A stretch of 64,000 bases of DNA from Hippea sp. KM1 (GCF_000526195.1 NZ_JAFP01000001.1:1493501-1557500); one strand, 5' to 3'. Shown: positions 34,038 to 44,495, counted from the stretch's first letter. Translations and numbers: made by a program. Notes: generated from the sequence alone by a model not told the origin.

Positions 34038-34675
34038 CCCAAAACTTCTTTTATTCTTCCAAATATCTCATCTATGGTTCCAACACCGTTGATCTTAACG
34101 AGCTTTCCCGTCTTTGTGTAATACTCAACAAGCGGCATGGTTGATTTCTTGTAAACCTCCAACCTGTTTTTGACAACCTCTTCTGTATCATCATCCCTTT
34201 GAATAAGCTTGCTGCCACACTGATCGCAAATATTATCCTTCTTCGGTGGATTGTTCTTTATGTGATAAACCGCCCCACAGCTGGGACAAACCCTTCTGCC
34301 TGTAAGCCTGTCTATTATCTCCTCTTCGGGCACATCGATTAACAACACCCTATCCAGTTGAAGGTTGTTCTTCTTTAACATCTCATCGAAGGCCTCAGCC
34401 TGTGCAACCGTTCTGGGGAAACCATCCAGGATAAATCCGTTCTTGCAATCGTCTTCCTTTATCCTGTTCTCCATCATGCCTATTATAACATCATCAGGAA
34501 CAAGCTCGCCCTTATCCATATATACCTTGGCCTTCTTTCCCAGCTCCGTCTCTTCCTTTACCTCTTTTCTTAAGATATCGCCTGTCGAGATCTGTGGAAT
34601 CCCGTATTCCTTGCTAATCAAAACACCCTGGGTTCCCTTACCCACACCGGGTGCGCCAAGCAAAATCAAAATCAT
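34034..34675 (-). CDS. adk: Adenylate kinase, zinc-LID form
   Basis: 213 residues. P-loop [19 protein letters not shown] at residues 7-25 and the AMP-binding [12 protein letters not shown]. The LID domain has four cysteines, CPSCG near 130 and CDQCG near 150, i.e. the zinc-binding form common in Gram-positives and thermophiles. It interconverts ATP, AMP and ADP. Confidence 0.97.
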   Translation of the reverse strand: MILILLGAPGVGKGTQGVLISKEYGIPQISTGDILRKEVKEETELGKKAKVYMDKGELVPDDVIIGMMENRIKEDDCKNGFILDGFPRTVAQAEAFDEMLKKNNLQLDRVLLIDVPEEEIIDRLTGRRVCPSCGAVYHIKNNPPKKDNICDQCGSKLIQRDDDTEEVVKNRLEVYKKSTMPLVEYYTKTGKLVKINGVGTIDEIFGRIKEVLG

Positions 34676-34690
34676 CCTCTCTCCCCCTCA

Positions 34691-35989
34691 CTATCTCGTT
34701 CTTCGGTTTTTCAAGAATCCTTCATAGTTGCGCATGTAGAGGTGCGCCTGAATCTGCATTATCGTATCCAAGGCAACCTGAACAACAATCAGCAACGCCG
34801 TGCCGCCGAAATAGAAAGGCACATTAAACTTCCTTATCAATATCCACGGCAACACACAGACAAAGGATAGGTATATTGCACCGCCAAATGTCAGCCTGTC
34901 CAATACCCAATCCAAGTATTGGGCTGTGTATTTACCGGGTCTTATACCGGGTATAAAACCGTTATTCTTCTTCAGATTATCAGCTATATCCTTTGGATTA
35001 AACACTATTGCTGTGTAAAAATAGGCAAAGAAGAAGATCAATGCAATATAGACAACGCTGTATATCAAACCGCCCGGCATTATATAGTCTGAAATAGACT
35101 TAAGCCAGGAAACATTGACTATCTTCGAAATGGTGGCAGGGAACAAGAGAATAGATGATGCAAAGATCGGCGGAATAACACCAGAAACATTGATTTTTAA
35201 GGGTATATAGCTGGTCTGGCCGCCATACAGCCTCTTTCCCACCATTCTTCTTGGGTATTGCACCGGTATCCTTCTCTGGGCAAGCTCCACAAAGACAACA
35301 AATGCCACCACGCCAACGGCAACGGCGAATATAACAAGCAGCGACAAGATGCTCATCTCACCGGCGCTGACAAGCCTAAACATATTGCCCAACGCTGCAG
35401 GCAACCTCGCAACGATACCGGCAAAGATTATCAGGGATATTCCATTACCGATACCCCTCTCTGTTATCTGCTCACCCACAAACATCAAAAACACGCTGCC
35501 TGCCATCATGGTCATGGCTGTAAACAGCACAAAGGGCAGACCGTGCCATATAACAACGCTTGCTCCGCCAGGGCCGTGCATGGACTGCAAACCCACGGCA
35601 ATACCTATACCCTGCAGGAACGATATAACAACCGTGCCATAGCGGGTGTATTCCGTTATCTTCCTCCTGCCAGCCTCACCCTCCTTCTTTAAGGCGGCCA
35701 ATTCCGGGCTGACAGCGGTAAGCAGCTCCATTATGATAGCTGCAGATATGTATGGCATTATACCCAGAGAGATTATACTGAAGTTCTTGATAGCTCCACC
35801 GGAAAACAGGTTAAACAGACCCAGTGCTGTGCCTCGAGCCTGCTCAAAGATAGCCGCCAACACATGGGGGTTAACGCCCGGTGTTGGCACATGGGCCGCT
35901 ATCCTGAAGACAACGAACATCAACAGGGTAAAAAACAGCCTCCTATTCAGCTCGGGCACATTGAAGATATTAGAATAATCCTCCCTCAC
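34691..35989 (-). CDS. secY: Protein translocase subunit SecY
   Basis: 432 residues, ten transmembrane helices. Motifs include GLFNLFSGGAIKNFSIISLG (plug region), GNGISLIIFAG and the cytoplasmic loop RRIPVQYPRRMVG that contacts SecA and the ribosome. GTG start overlaps the rplO stop. SecE is encoded at the far end of the block. Confidence 0.97.
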   Translation of the reverse strand: MREDYSNIFNVPELNRRLFFTLLMFVVFRIAAHVPTPGVNPHVLAAIFEQARGTALGLFNLFSGGAIKNFSIISLGIMPYISAAIIMELLTAVSPELAALKKEGEAGRRKITEYTRYGTVVISFLQGIGIAVGLQSMHGPGGASVVIWHGLPFVLFTAMTMMAGSVFLMFVGEQITERGIGNGISLIIFAGIVARLPAALGNMFRLVSAGEMSILSLLVIFAVAVGVVAFVVFVELAQRRIPVQYPRRMVGKRLYGGQTSYIPLKINVSGVIPPIFASSILLFPATISKIVNVSWLKSISDYIMPGGLIYSVVYIALIFFFAYFYTAIVFNPKDIADNLKKNNGFIPGIRPGKYTAQYLDWVLDRLTFGGAIYLSFVCVLPWILIRKFNVPFYFGGTALLIVVQVALDTIMQIQAHLYMRNYEGFLKNRRTR

Positions 35990-36420
35990 TGTAATACCTC
36001 TATACTACCACCGGCTTTTTCTATCTTCTCTTTTGCGGAGTTGGAAAATGCATCCGCAATTACGGTCAATTTCTTATTCAATTCACCGTTGCCCAAAATC
36101 TTAACCGGTTTGGAGCCCTTTATTAGGCCCTTTTGAACCATATAGTTTATATCGACCACATCACCATCGTTGCAGACAGCCTCAAGCCTGTCGACATTCA
36201 CCACCTCATACTCCACCCTAAAGGGGTTCTTGAAGCCCCTCTTGGGGAGTCTTCTATACAGAGGTGTCTGACCACCCTCAAAATATGCTGCCTTTGCTCC
36301 ACCAGAGCGTGCCTTCTCGCCTTTATTTCCCTTACCGGCTGTCGTTCCCCAGCCGCTTGAGTCTCCTCTACCGACCCTTTTTCTATCCTTTACAATGCGT
36401 GGTAATTCGTAAAGCTCCAT
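35986..36420 (-). CDS. rplO: 50S ribosomal protein L15
   Basis: 144 residues beginning MELYELPRIVKDRKRVGRG with the Gly/Lys-rich loop GNKGEKARSGGAK typical of L15. The ATG at 36420 is preferred to a GTG three codons upstream since AAGGGG lies 8 bases before it. Confidence 0.95.
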   Translation of the reverse strand: MELYELPRIVKDRKRVGRGDSSGWGTTAGKGNKGEKARSGGAKAAYFEGGQTPLYRRLPKRGFKNPFRVEYEVVNVDRLEAVCNDGDVVDINYMVQKGLIKGSKPVKILGNGELNKKLTVIADAFSNSAKEKIEKAGGSIEVLQ

Positions 36421-36434
36421 TGTTTTCACCCCTT

Positions 36435-36614
36435 CTAAAGTTCTTCTACCTTAACCATAAAGGATACCTTTCTAATCATACCCCTTATATAGGGTGTATC
36501 CTTCCTTATAACAGACTTATTAGGCCTCTTCAAGCCCAAGGCAATGGCCGTCTTCCTTATGGATGGCTTCTGCCCTATCAAACTCTTAGTAAGCGTTATC
36601 TTTAAGTCTCCCAT
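36435..36614 (-). CDS. rpmD: 50S ribosomal protein L30
   Basis: 59 residues, MGDLKITLTKSLIGQKPSIR then the LGLKRPNKSVIRKDTP segment of the family. The start at 36614 uses the GAGGTG site that overlaps the rpsE stop; an upstream in-frame GTG would overlap that site. Confidence 0.93.
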   Translation of the reverse strand: MGDLKITLTKSLIGQKPSIRKTAIALGLKRPNKSVIRKDTPYIRGMIRKVSFMVKVEEL

Positions 36615-36622
36615 ACTCCACC

Positions 36623-37099
36623 TCACTTAGACTGCCTGATTCTTTCAATCTCTTCCTTATCCCTCAACAGGCTCAATGCCTTTATCAACGCCCTCGATAG
36701 ATTGTGGACATTGTTTGAACCAATGGATTTGGTCACTATGTTCCTGATTCCGCATACCTCCAGGATTGCCCTGGCTGTATTGCCTGCAATAATTCCCGTA
36801 CCGGGTCTTGCAGGCTTAATTAAAACCCTGCCAGCGCCCTCTTTAACCTCCAGCTGATGAGGTATGGTTCCATCCTCGGTTATGGGAACCTTAATGAGAT
36901 TCTTCTTTGCCTTCTCTATGGCCTTCTTTATGGCCTCAGGCACCTCGTGGGATTTACCCAGGCCCAGGCCAACCCTGCCGTTTTTATCACCAACGGCCAC
37001 CAACGCTGCAAACCTGAATCTCCTTCCGCCCTTTACAACCTTCGTAACCCTCTTTATCGTTATAACCTGCTCTTCAAATTCCTTTTCCATCTGAACCAT
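36623..37099 (-). CDS. rpsE: 30S ribosomal protein S5
   Basis: 158 residues. The double-stranded RNA-binding-like fold includes [20 protein letters not shown] and the C-terminal [20 protein letters not shown]. The ATG at 37099 is chosen among three candidates (GTG 37108, ATG 37099, ATG 37090) by its GGAG spacing of 8 bases. Confidence 0.95.
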   Translation of the reverse strand: MVQMEKEFEEQVITIKRVTKVVKGGRRFRFAALVAVGDKNGRVGLGLGKSHEVPEAIKKAIEKAKKNLIKVPITEDGTIPHQLEVKEGAGRVLIKPARPGTGIIAGNTARAILEVCGIRNIVTKSIGSNNVHNLSRALIKALSLLRDKEEIERIRQSK

Positions 37100-37110
37100 A
37101 CGCCCCACTC

Positions 37111-37473
37111 CTAAAATTTAAGTCCTGCTGCCCTTGCACTATCGGCAAGAGCCTTAACTTTTCCATGATAGATATAACCGTTCCTGTCAAAAACTACCCT
37201 CTCGATGCCTTTCTCTAAGGCCTTCTTTGCTATAGCCTCTCCGACAACCTTGGCCGATGATATATTGCTTCCCTTAACCTTATCCCTCAGATCGAGATCC
37301 AGCGTCGAGGCAGACACGATGGTTCTGCCGCTTTCATCATCGATAATCTGAGCGTATATGTGTTTTAGGCTTTTATACACACACAACCTCGGCCTTTCAG
37401 CCGTGCCCCTGATTTTATATTTAATTCTCAGTTTTCTTTTTTGTCTTTCCTTTTTTCTATCTATTGTCGACAT
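37111..37473 (-). CDS. rplR: 50S ribosomal protein L18
   Basis: 120 residues with a basic N-terminus ([19 protein letters not shown]), [20 protein letters not shown] and the C-terminal [19 protein letters not shown]. It binds 5S rRNA together with L5. Confidence 0.96.
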   Translation of the reverse strand: MSTIDRKKERQKRKLRIKYKIRGTAERPRLCVYKSLKHIYAQIIDDESGRTIVSASTLDLDLRDKVKGSNISSAKVVGEAIAKKALEKGIERVVFDRNGYIYHGKVKALADSARAAGLKF

Positions 37474-37486
37474 ACATTAACCCCCA

Positions 37487-38032
37487 TTATTTGCTTGCAG
37501 CCTTGCCCATTTTTCTTCTGACATACTCGCCCTTGTATCTAATACCCTTACCCTTGTAAGGCTCTGGTGGCTTAATGGCCCTGATCTGGCTTGCAACCAA
37601 ACCAACAAGTTGCTTATCAATGCCAGAGACCGTAATCTCGACACCCTTTTTATCCACTTCCACATTTACACCGTCTGGTATGTTGTATATGACATCGTGA
37701 GAAAATCCCACCGTGAGCGTCAGTTTCTTGCCCGAAACCGCAGCCTTATATCCCACTCCCTCTATCTGCAAAACCTTCGTAAAGCCCTGGGATACACCTA
37801 CAACAGCGTTGTTTATAAGGCTTCTATACAAACCGTGCATAGCCTTTGCGTTTTTAGAATTATTTGTGGATTTTATATAAACATACTTATCGTCTTTTTC
37901 CACAGAAACATACTGAGGATTAAAGGACTGACTCAACTGACCCTTCGGGCCTTTTACCTTAACCTCATCTTCACCAATGCTTACCTCTACCCCTGCAGGA
38001 ATGGGGATAGGCATCCTTCCTATCCTTGACAT
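37487..38032 (-). CDS. rplF: 50S ribosomal protein L6
   Basis: 181 residues of two similar domains, with MSRIGRMPIPIPAGVEVSI at the start and the conserved PEPYKGKGIRYKGEYVRRK near the C-terminus. It lies near the GTPase centre of the 50S subunit. Confidence 0.96.
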   Translation of the reverse strand: MSRIGRMPIPIPAGVEVSIGEDEVKVKGPKGQLSQSFNPQYVSVEKDDKYVYIKSTNNSKNAKAMHGLYRSLINNAVVGVSQGFTKVLQIEGVGYKAAVSGKKLTLTVGFSHDVIYNIPDGVNVEVDKKGVEITVSGIDKQLVGLVASQIRAIKPPEPYKGKGIRYKGEYVRRKMGKAASK

Positions 38033-38045
38033 TGCAACCTCCTAA

Positions 38046-38447
38046 TTAAAATACCTCACAGATGTATTCACCACCCACCCCCAATTTCTTGGCCTCTTTT
38101 GTTGTCATAACGCCTTTAGAGGTGGATATTATACCAATACCCAACCCGTTCATTACGGGTTTTATCTCATCCGATGATATATACACCCTCCTTGAGGGCT
38201 TGCTAACCATCTTCATTAACATGATTGCGGGCTTTCTCTTGTTATCATCTACATACTTCAAAAACACCCTAACAACATTCCTGTTGCCCACATCCTCCAA
38301 CTTCTTGTAATCCTTAATATACCCTTCTTCCTTCAATATCCTGCATACATTCTCAACTAAATTGTTGCTTGAAACATCGACATAATCGTGTTTGGCCTTT
38401 AAGCCGTTCTTTATCTTCGACAAGCAATCTGCTACCTTCTTACTCAT
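38046..38447 (-). CDS. rpsH: 30S ribosomal protein S8
   Basis: 133 residues. The C-terminal domain has GLGIGIISTSKGVMTTKEAK, the signature that binds 16S rRNA helix 21. S8 represses the spc operon in E. coli; whether it does so here is not visible. Confidence 0.96.
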   Translation of the reverse strand: MSKKVADCLSKIKNGLKAKHDYVDVSSNNLVENVCRILKEEGYIKDYKKLEDVGNRNVVRVFLKYVDDNKRKPAIMLMKMVSKPSRRVYISSDEIKPVMNGLGIGIISTSKGVMTTKEAKKLGVGGEYICEVF

Positions 38448-38454
38448 ACGCCAC

Positions 38455-38640
38455 CTACCAACTCGCCTTTTTTACGCCTGGAATTTCACCTTTACCAGCC
38501 AATGTTCTAAAGCAGATCCTGCAGATGCCAAACTTCCTGATATAACCCCTTGGCCTGCCGCAGATCTGGCACCTGTTGTGAGCCCTAACCTTAAACTTAG
38601 GAGGTCTCTTGGACTTTTCTATCATAGCCTTTCTTGCCAT
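38455..38640 (-). CDS. rpsN: 30S ribosomal protein S14, zinc (type Z)
   Basis: 61 residues, the short zinc-binding form: [20 protein letters not shown] carries both C-X2-C pairs. It ends [11 protein letters not shown] as usual. Thermophiles and Gram-positives favour this form over the long cysteine-less one. Confidence 0.96.
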   Translation of the reverse strand: MARKAMIEKSKRPPKFKVRAHNRCQICGRPRGYIRKFGICRICFRTLAGKGEIPGVKKASW

Positions 38641-38656
38641 AACTTCTCCTCTTCAA

Positions 38657-39217
38657 TCAGTTTGTTTTTCTAAATGGCATACCGAAGGCCTCAAGCAAGG
38701 CCTTGGCCTCTTTATCGGTTTCTGCTGTTGTAACAATTGTTACACTCAAGCCGTGAATCTTTGCAATCTTATCATAGTTGATCTCAGGGAAGATCAACTG
38801 CTCGGTTATACCCAGCGTGTAATTACCCCTGCCGTCAAAACCCCTCAGCGGAACGCCCCTGAAGTCCCTGATCCTGGGGATGGCAAAGGATATAAACCTA
38901 TCAAGGAACTCATAGGCCCTATCACCACGCAGCGTTACCTTGCAGCCTATAGGCATACCCTTTCTGAGCTTAAAGTTTGCTATGGACTTCCTTGCCCTGG
39001 TAATTACCCCCCTCTGGCCGGTGATTGTTGCAAGCTCATCCAGCACCGACTCAAGCAGCTTAACATCGTGCATTCCTTCTGCCAAACCCACATTGAGCAC
39101 GATCTTTTCTATCTTGGGCACCTGCATAACATTTTTATATGAAAACTCCTTCATCAGGCGAGGGATTATCTCTTCCTTGTAGATGGTCTTGAGCCTTGGC
39201 ACATACTTCTCAGTCAT
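38657..39217 (-). CDS. rplE: 50S ribosomal protein L5
   Basis: 186 residues with [40 protein letters not shown] and [20 protein letters not shown], all typical. It binds 5S rRNA and the P-site tRNA. Confidence 0.96.
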   Translation of the reverse strand: MTEKYVPRLKTIYKEEIIPRLMKEFSYKNVMQVPKIEKIVLNVGLAEGMHDVKLLESVLDELATITGQRGVITRARKSIANFKLRKGMPIGCKVTLRGDRAYEFLDRFISFAIPRIRDFRGVPLRGFDGRGNYTLGITEQLIFPEINYDKIAKIHGLSVTIVTTAETDKEAKALLEAFGMPFRKTN

Positions 39218-39231
39218 TAAACTTCTCCTCC

Positions 39232-39552
39232 TTAGATTGTCTCACCGCATTTTTTACAATACCTGACCTTCTCGCCGCTCTCTAAGAACTTTATACCAAT
39301 CCTGGTTGGCTTGTTGCAATGAGGACAAACAAGCATCACATTGGATATATGAATGGGAGCCTCTTTTTCTATAATGCCCCCCTTTGTGGTCTCAGATGCC
39401 TTTACATGCTTCTTTATTATATTAACACCCTCAACGATAACACGGTTCTTCTCAGGGACAAAGGATATGATATTTCCCTCTTTACCTTTATCCTTACCCG
39501 CTATAACCCTAACCTTATCGTTTTTCTTCAATTTTGTTCTGATCCTCTTCAT
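39232..39552 (-). CDS. rplX: 50S ribosomal protein L24
   Basis: 106 residues. A KOW motif ([17 protein letters not shown]) begins the protein and a Cys-rich tail ([19 protein letters not shown]) looks like a zinc site. Its ATG overlaps the rplN stop by one base (TAATG). L24 starts 50S assembly. Confidence 0.95.
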   Translation of the reverse strand: MKRIRTKLKKNDKVRVIAGKDKGKEGNIISFVPEKNRVIVEGVNIIKKHVKASETTKGGIIEKEAPIHISNVMLVCPHCNKPTRIGIKFLESGEKVRYCKKCGETI

Positions 39553-39920
39553 TACAGCACCTCTGGAGCAAGCGATATGATTTTCATGAATTCCTTAGCC
39601 CTCAACTCCCTAACAACAGGTCCGAATATCCTTGTGCCTATAGGCTCCTTCTGATTGTTGATTAAAACGGCTGCGTTCTCGTCAAACTTAACATAGGTGC
39701 CATCGGGCCTTCTAAACTCCTTCTTGGTTCTAACAACCACAGCCTTAACCACATCACCCTTTTTAACCTTGCCGTTCGGGTCAGCCTCTTTAACGGAGGC
39801 CACAATTATATCACCAACCCTGGCATACCTTCTCCTTGTTCCACCGAGCACCTTTATACACATGATCTTCTTTGCGCCAGAGTTATCTGCCACCTTCAAT
39901 ATACTGTATGGTTGTATCAT
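39552..39920 (-). CDS. rplN: 50S ribosomal protein L14
   Basis: 122 residues beginning [20 protein letters not shown], with [20 protein letters not shown] and [20 protein letters not shown]. Highly conserved; forms the bridge to 16S rRNA helix 14. Confidence 0.97.
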   Translation of the reverse strand: MIQPYSILKVADNSGAKKIMCIKVLGGTRRRYARVGDIIVASVKEADPNGKVKKGDVVKAVVVRTKKEFRRPDGTYVKFDENAAVLINNQKEPIGTRIFGPVVRELRAKEFMKIISLAPEVL

Positions 39921-40180
39921 TGCTCATCTCCCAATCCTACATATTTCTCGGTGATCTCAACCAGCCTGAAGTGCTTATCCTTAGAAATAGGCCTGCACTC
40001 TATAAACCTAACCCTATCTCCCTTCCTGGCCTCATTCTTCTCGTCGTGAACCTTAAACTTCTTTCTTCTCTTTATATATTTGTGGAATTTAGGATGCTCA
40101 ACCAAGGTCTCAACCTCGACCACGATGGTCTTATCCATCTTATCGCTTACAACGATACCTTCCTTAACTAATTTACTCAT
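39917..40180 (-). CDS. rpsQ: 30S ribosomal protein S17
   Basis: 87 residues, an OB-fold protein with [36 protein letters not shown] and [20 protein letters not shown]. It overlaps both neighbours by 4 bases. Confidence 0.96.
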   Translation of the reverse strand: MSKLVKEGIVVSDKMDKTIVVEVETLVEHPKFHKYIKRRKKFKVHDEKNEARKGDRVRFIECRPISKDKHFRLVEITEKYVGLGDEQ

Positions 40181-40380
40181 GACTCTTCACCCTTCTTGAG
40201 TTTCTCGTTCTTTACGGTGAGAACCCTTGCCAAATCCTTGCGGAGGTTCCTTATCTTGTGAGGATTATCCATCTGCTCAAGGCCCTTCCTCATGTTGAGT
40301 TTGAATATCTCCTCCCTTAGCTTCCTCTCCTCGGCCTCAAGCTCCTTTATACTCATCTTTCTTAGCTCTGCTGCCTTCAT
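40177..40380 (-). CDS. rpmC: 50S ribosomal protein L29
   Basis: 67 residues, two helices: [20 protein letters not shown] then [20 protein letters not shown]. The ATG at 40380 is preferred to one two codons earlier because it overlaps the rplP stop (ATGA) and has GGAG at 9 bases. L29 frames the exit tunnel. Confidence 0.95.
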   Translation of the reverse strand: MKAAELRKMSIKELEAEERKLREEIFKLNMRKGLEQMDNPHKIRNLRKDLARVLTVKNEKLKKGEES

Positions 40381-40799
40381 ACCCATTCACTCCGTTTGAC
40401 AAATTTCATTTCGATATTAAACTTGCTGGCTGCCAATTGAAAAGCCTTCCTTGCAAGCTCCTCACTAACACCGCCTACCTCATAGAGGATCCTGCCGGGC
40501 TTAACAATGGCAACCCACTTCTCAACAGAACCCTTACCCTTACCCATCCTCGTCTCGGCGGGTTTTTTGGTAAGGGGAAAATCGGGAAACACCCTTATCC
40601 ATATCTTGCCCTGATGCTTCAAGACCCTGTTGATAGCTATCCTTGCCGCCTCAATCTGCCTGTTGGTTATCTCTCCCCTGCCAACAGCCTTTAAGCCGTA
40701 ATCACCAAAGGCAAGCTGTGTGCCTCTTTTGGCTGTTCCTCTTACCCCGTTCCTGTTCCTCTGATATTTTCTGTATTTCGTCCTCTTTGGCATTAACAT
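40377..40799 (-). CDS. rplP: 50S ribosomal protein L16
   Basis: 140 residues beginning [16 protein letters not shown], with [20 protein letters not shown] and the [20 protein letters not shown] loop near the peptidyl transferase centre. A second ATG two codons in could also start it. Confidence 0.96.
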   Translation of the reverse strand: MLMPKRTKYRKYQRNRNGVRGTAKRGTQLAFGDYGLKAVGRGEITNRQIEAARIAINRVLKHQGKIWIRVFPDFPLTKKPAETRMGKGKGSVEKWVAIVKPGRILYEVGGVSEELARKAFQLAASKFNIEMKFVKRSEWV

Positions 40800-40819
40800 G
40801 GCTTTTTACCACCCTTTCC

Positions 40820-41452
40820 TTATTTTGGAGATACCATTCCGTTAAACACCCAAACCTTGATGCCTATAACGCCCGCCTGGGTTAAACTCTCGGCAAAACC
40901 GTAATCAATATCTGCCCTCAATGTGCTCAGCGGAACCCTTCCCTCCTTAATCCACTCGGTTCGGGCCATCTCAGCACCGCCAAGCTTACCGGAAATCTGG
41001 ATTTTAATACCCTTGGCCCCTTTTTTCAAGGCCAAGTAAGCTGCCCTTTTCATAACCCTTCTGTATGGCATCCTCTTTTCAATCTGCAGGGCTATGTTTT
41101 CGGCTATGAGCTGAGCATCCTTCTCTGGCACCGATACATCCCTGACATTAATCGTGACATTGGAGTTTGTTAGGGTTTTTACATACTCCTTGAGCTTTTC
41201 AACCTCTGCGCCCTTCCTTCCTATGATGATACCGGGCATAGCTGCATATATGTTAATCGTCATTTTATCCCTTTTTCTTTCAATCTCAATCTTGGATATG
41301 CCAGCATAATAGATCTTCGATTTTATGGCCTTCTTTATCTTCTGGTCTTCCAAAAAATAGTTCTTAAAATCCCCTCTTTCAGCATACCATCTCGATGTCC
41401 AAGTCTTGGTTATGCCTAACCTTAAACCAATCGGGTTTACCTTCTGACCCAA
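40820..41452 (-). CDS. rpsC: 30S ribosomal protein S3
   Basis: 210 residues. The KH domain has INIYAAMPGIIIGRKGAEVE and the C-terminal domain YGFAESLTQAGVIGIKVWVF. The family start is M-G-Q-K-V-N-P-I-G; here that Met is encoded by TTG at 41452, preceded by GGAGGT, so TTG initiation is inferred over an upstream in-frame start that would enter rplV. Confidence 0.93.
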   Translation of the reverse strand: MGQKVNPIGLRLGITKTWTSRWYAERGDFKNYFLEDQKIKKAIKSKIYYAGISKIEIERKRDKMTINIYAAMPGIIIGRKGAEVEKLKEYVKTLTNSNVTINVRDVSVPEKDAQLIAENIALQIEKRMPYRRVMKRAAYLALKKGAKGIKIQISGKLGGAEMARTEWIKEGRVPLSTLRADIDYGFAESLTQAGVIGIKVWVFNGMVSPK

Positions 41453-41462
41453 AACCCACCTC

Positions 41463-41789
41463 CTACTTGCCAATAATAACTGTTATATTGCTCGTTCTTT
41501 TTATAATTCTTCCTGCCCTGCCCATAGCCCTGGCTCTGTATCTTTTCATCCTGATACCGTCATCAGCCGTGATATTCTTTACCTTAAAGCTATCCACATC
41601 CATACCCTGCTCAAGGGCGTTTGCAACGGCCGACTCAAGGAGCTTTTTTAGGATAAAAGCCGCTTTTCTGTTGGAGTATTTAAGCAAAACCAAGGCCTCA
41701 TCAACGCTTTTACCCTTAACCAGACCTATTACTTCCCTTACCTTTATAGGTGAAATCTTCGCACTCCTCAAAAATGCTCTTGCCTCCAT
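41463..41789 (-). CDS. rplV: 50S ribosomal protein L22
   Basis: 108 residues: EARAFLRSAKISPIKVREVI, GKSVDEALVLLKYSNRKAAF and a C-terminal basic hairpin KRYRARAMGRAGRIIKRTSN that lines the exit tunnel. Macrolide-relevant loop is intact. Confidence 0.96.
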   Translation of the reverse strand: MEARAFLRSAKISPIKVREVIGLVKGKSVDEALVLLKYSNRKAAFILKKLLESAVANALEQGMDVDSFKVKNITADDGIRMKRYRARAMGRAGRIIKRTSNITVIIGK

Positions 41790-41802
41790 AACTCACCAAC
41801 CC

Positions 41803-42084
41803 TTATTTACCTATTTTCTTTTGAACCACACCCTTGTGGCCTTTGAAGGTTCTTGTTGGAACAAACTCTCCAAGCTTATATCCAACCATATTCTCAGTTA
41901 CATACACCGGCACGAACTTCTTGCCGTTATGAACGGCAAATGTAAAGCCAACAAACTCAGGTATTATTGTGCTTCTTCTTGACCATGTCTTTATCATGGT
42001 CTTTTTGCCGGATTGTCTCATCTTCTCGACCTTCTTAAGCAGCTTCTCGTCGACGAAAGGCCCTTTCTTCAAACTCCTTGGCAT
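41803..42084 (-). CDS. rpsS: 30S ribosomal protein S19
   Basis: 93 residues, [20 protein letters not shown] with [20 protein letters not shown] and [19 protein letters not shown]; all family landmarks are present. It touches S13 at the 30S head. Confidence 0.97.
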   Translation of the reverse strand: MPRSLKKGPFVDEKLLKKVEKMRQSGKKTMIKTWSRRSTIIPEFVGFTFAVHNGKKFVPVYVTENMVGYKLGEFVPTRTFKGHKGVVQKKIGK

Positions 42085-42096
42085 AAATTAAGCCTC

Positions 42097-42924
42097 CTAT
42101 TTCTTCTTTCTTCTGGTAACGATAAATTTATCCGTTCTCTTGTTGTGGCGCGTCTTATAACCCTTGGTTGGCACACCCCACGGTGTAACCGGTGTTCCAC
42201 CTGTTCCTGTCTTACCCTCACCGCCACCGTGTGGGTGGTCGATTGGGTTCATGGCAACACCCCTGACCTGAGGCCTAAAGCCTCTATGTCTCATCCTTCC
42301 TGCCTTACCCCAGTTGATATTGGAATGGTCGGTATTACCAACCTGGCCTATCGTTGCATAGCACTCCACATGAACCAGTCTCATCTCGCCGCTTGGAAGT
42401 CTTATGTGGGCATATTTACCCTCTTTGGCCATTATCTGGGCCATAGCTCCGGCGCTCCTTGCAAGCTGCGCACCGCCCTTCGGCTTAAGCTCGATATTGT
42501 GAACGATGGTGCCCACCGGTATATTCTTAATGGGTAAGGCATTACCCACCTTAATCTCTGCATTCTCACCCGCTTCAATCACATCACCAACCTTCAAACC
42601 CAACGGTGCGATAATATACCTCTTCTCACCGTCCCTATAGGCAACAAGTGCTATCCTTGCGCTCCTGTTTGGATCGTACTCTATAGCCTTAACAACGCCC
42701 GGTATGCCCCTTTTATCCCTTTTGAAATCTATTATTCTATAGTATCTCTTTACCCTGCCGCCTCTGCCTCTTACGCTAACATGACCAGAATTATCCCTTC
42801 CGGCATGGTATTTCAATACCTTAATTAGAGACTTTTCGGGCTTCTTTTTGGTTATCTCACTAAAATCGGAAACGCTTGCAAATCTCAATCCGTTCGTTAC
42901 AGGCTTGTAAACCTTGATACCCAT
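42097..42924 (-). CDS. rplB: 50S ribosomal protein L2
   Basis: 275 residues. [16 protein letters not shown] text ([17 protein letters not shown]) and the invariant [19 protein letters not shown] with the His important for peptidyl transfer are visible. Binds 23S rRNA domain IV and bridges the subunits. Confidence 0.97.
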   Translation of the reverse strand: MGIKVYKPVTNGLRFASVSDFSEITKKKPEKSLIKVLKYHAGRDNSGHVSVRGRGGRVKRYYRIIDFKRDKRGIPGVVKAIEYDPNRSARIALVAYRDGEKRYIIAPLGLKVGDVIEAGENAEIKVGNALPIKNIPVGTIVHNIELKPKGGAQLARSAGAMAQIMAKEGKYAHIRLPSGEMRLVHVECYATIGQVGNTDHSNINWGKAGRMRHRGFRPQVRGVAMNPIDHPHGGGEGKTGTGGTPVTPWGVPTKGYKTRHNKRTDKFIVTRRKKK

Positions 42925-42939
42925 GGCTTAACCTCTTTC

Positions 42940-43215
42940 TTAAAGTTCCTTCAAAGTTTGACCTTCTTTGAGTGTAACAATAGCCTTCTTATATGAAGGC
43001 CTCTTGCCCTTTATACCTCTAAATACCTTTGTTTTGCCCTTAACATTAATTATATTGACCTTTTCAACCTCTACACCAAACAGTTCCTCAACGGCCTTTT
43101 TCACCTCTGTCTTGTTGGCCTTCTTATCCACAACAAATACATACTTGTTCTCTTCCTGGGCAATAAATGCCTTCTCAGAGATTACCCTCTCCTTCAAAAT
43201 ACTCCACTTATCCAT
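42940..43215 (-). CDS. rplW: 50S ribosomal protein L23
   Basis: 91 residues with VISEKAFIAQEENKYVFVVD, KTEVKKAVEELFGVEVEKVN and the family pattern of short loop GIKGKRPSYKKAIVTL. It forms the tunnel-exit docking site for SRP and trigger factor. It overlaps rplD by 8 bases. Confidence 0.95.
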   Translation of the reverse strand: MDKWSILKERVISEKAFIAQEENKYVFVVDKKANKTEVKKAVEELFGVEVEKVNIINVKGKTKVFRGIKGKRPSYKKAIVTLKEGQTLKEL

Positions 43216-43831
43216 TGGCGATTCTCCCGTTTAATTTCTCAACAACGGTTTTGGGTATTACTATGTTCTGAAACCTCAATACATCGTATGTGTTAAGTGT
43301 ATCGATATTCCTAACCTCTATACCGCTTATGTTTCTCAAAGAGAGATAAGCGTTATCCATGCCCTTATCTAAAACAAACAACGCCTTCTGCAAGTTAAGG
43401 TTCTTTACAATCTCATAGGCGTCCTTGGTCTTTGGTTTCTCAAAGTTCAACTCATCTATCACTATTAGTTGGCCATCCTGAATCCTCTGAGCTAAAGCCT
43501 CAATAAAGGCCGTTCTTTTCTCCTTTTTGTTCATCTTCAAATCGTAATCCCTGGGTTTGGGACCAAAGATTACACCACCGCCAACCCACAACGGAGACCT
43601 TATCGATCCGGCCCTTGCCCTGCCTGTGCCTTTCTGCCTCCAGGGTTTCTTGCCGCCACCTGATACCTCACCCCTGGTCTTGGTGCTTACCGTTCCCTGT
43701 CTGGCGTTCATCAACATAGCCCTAACAACCCTATTGAACAGAACACCCTTGTTCTTAACACCCCTTGGCTGTATGTTTATCTCAACCTCGCCAACGGCCT
43801 GATTCTTTCTATCCACAACCTTCACTTTCAT
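43208..43831 (-). CDS. rplD: 50S ribosomal protein L4
   Basis: 207 residues. The tunnel loop STKTRGEVSGGGKKPWRQKG followed by TGRARAGSIRSPLWVGGG is clear. In E. coli L4 represses the S10 operon through the leader; such a leader is not evident here ahead of rpsJ. Confidence 0.96.
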   Translation of the reverse strand: MKVKVVDRKNQAVGEVEINIQPRGVKNKGVLFNRVVRAMLMNARQGTVSTKTRGEVSGGGKKPWRQKGTGRARAGSIRSPLWVGGGVIFGPKPRDYDLKMNKKEKRTAFIEALAQRIQDGQLIVIDELNFEKPKTKDAYEIVKNLNLQKALFVLDKGMDNAYLSLRNISGIEVRNIDTLNTYDVLRFQNIVIPKTVVEKLNGRIANG

Positions 43832-43834
43832 CTT

Positions 43835-44455
43835 TTAGTTCCCCTTTTTAATAATATTAACATAGCTGCCTTTAGAACCAGGAACTGCGCCCTTTATAGC
43901 TATGAGTTTCTTCTCAGGATCCACATAAACCACTTCCAAGTTCTTAATGGTAACCCTCTCGTTGCCGTAATGTCCCGGCATCTTTCTGCCCTTAACCACT
44001 CTACCAGGAAACTCACAATTACCTATTGAACCGGGCCTTCTGTTGAACATGGAACCGTGGCTATCTGGACCGCCTGCAAAGTTGTGCCTTCTCATTACAC
44101 CCGAAAAGCCTCTTCCCTTGGTATAACCCACAACATCCACGATCTCGCCCTTCTCAAAGATGTCAACCTTTATCTCCCCCTTAACCTCAAACGAGTTAAC
44201 ATCATCAACCCTGAACTCCTTGAGCATCTTCTTCGGGGGAACACCAAGCTTTTTAAAGATACCCAGAAGCGGCTTGGTCAGTCTCTTCTCCTTTGTGTCA
44301 ATGAAACCCACCTGAATAGCGTTATAACCGTCTTTCTCCTTTGTCTTAATGTCGGTAATAACGCCTTCTTCTGCCTCCAAAACAGTTACCGGAATGGCCT
44401 TACCATCAACATAAAGCTGCGTCATCCCCAACTTTCTGGCAATTAATCCTAACAT
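43835..44455 (-). CDS. rplC: 50S ribosomal protein L3
   Basis: 206 residues beginning MLGLIARKLGMTQLYVDGKA, with GFSGVMRRHNFAGGPDSHGS and the RRPGSIGNCEFPGRVVKGRK stretch, whose Gln-equivalent neighbourhood reaches the peptidyl transferase centre. Confidence 0.96.
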   Translation of the reverse strand: MLGLIARKLGMTQLYVDGKAIPVTVLEAEEGVITDIKTKEKDGYNAIQVGFIDTKEKRLTKPLLGIFKKLGVPPKKMLKEFRVDDVNSFEVKGEIKVDIFEKGEIVDVVGYTKGRGFSGVMRRHNFAGGPDSHGSMFNRRPGSIGNCEFPGRVVKGRKMPGHYGNERVTIKNLEVVYVDPEKKLIAIKGAVPGSKGSYVNIIKKGN

Positions 44456-44495
44456 CTATCTCACTCCCACAATAAATTTATTAAAAGAAACAGAG

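Noticed and set aside
41452..41473. Longer N-terminus for S3
   Set aside because: The family starts at M-G-Q-K-V; the extension would overlap rplV and the ribosome site.
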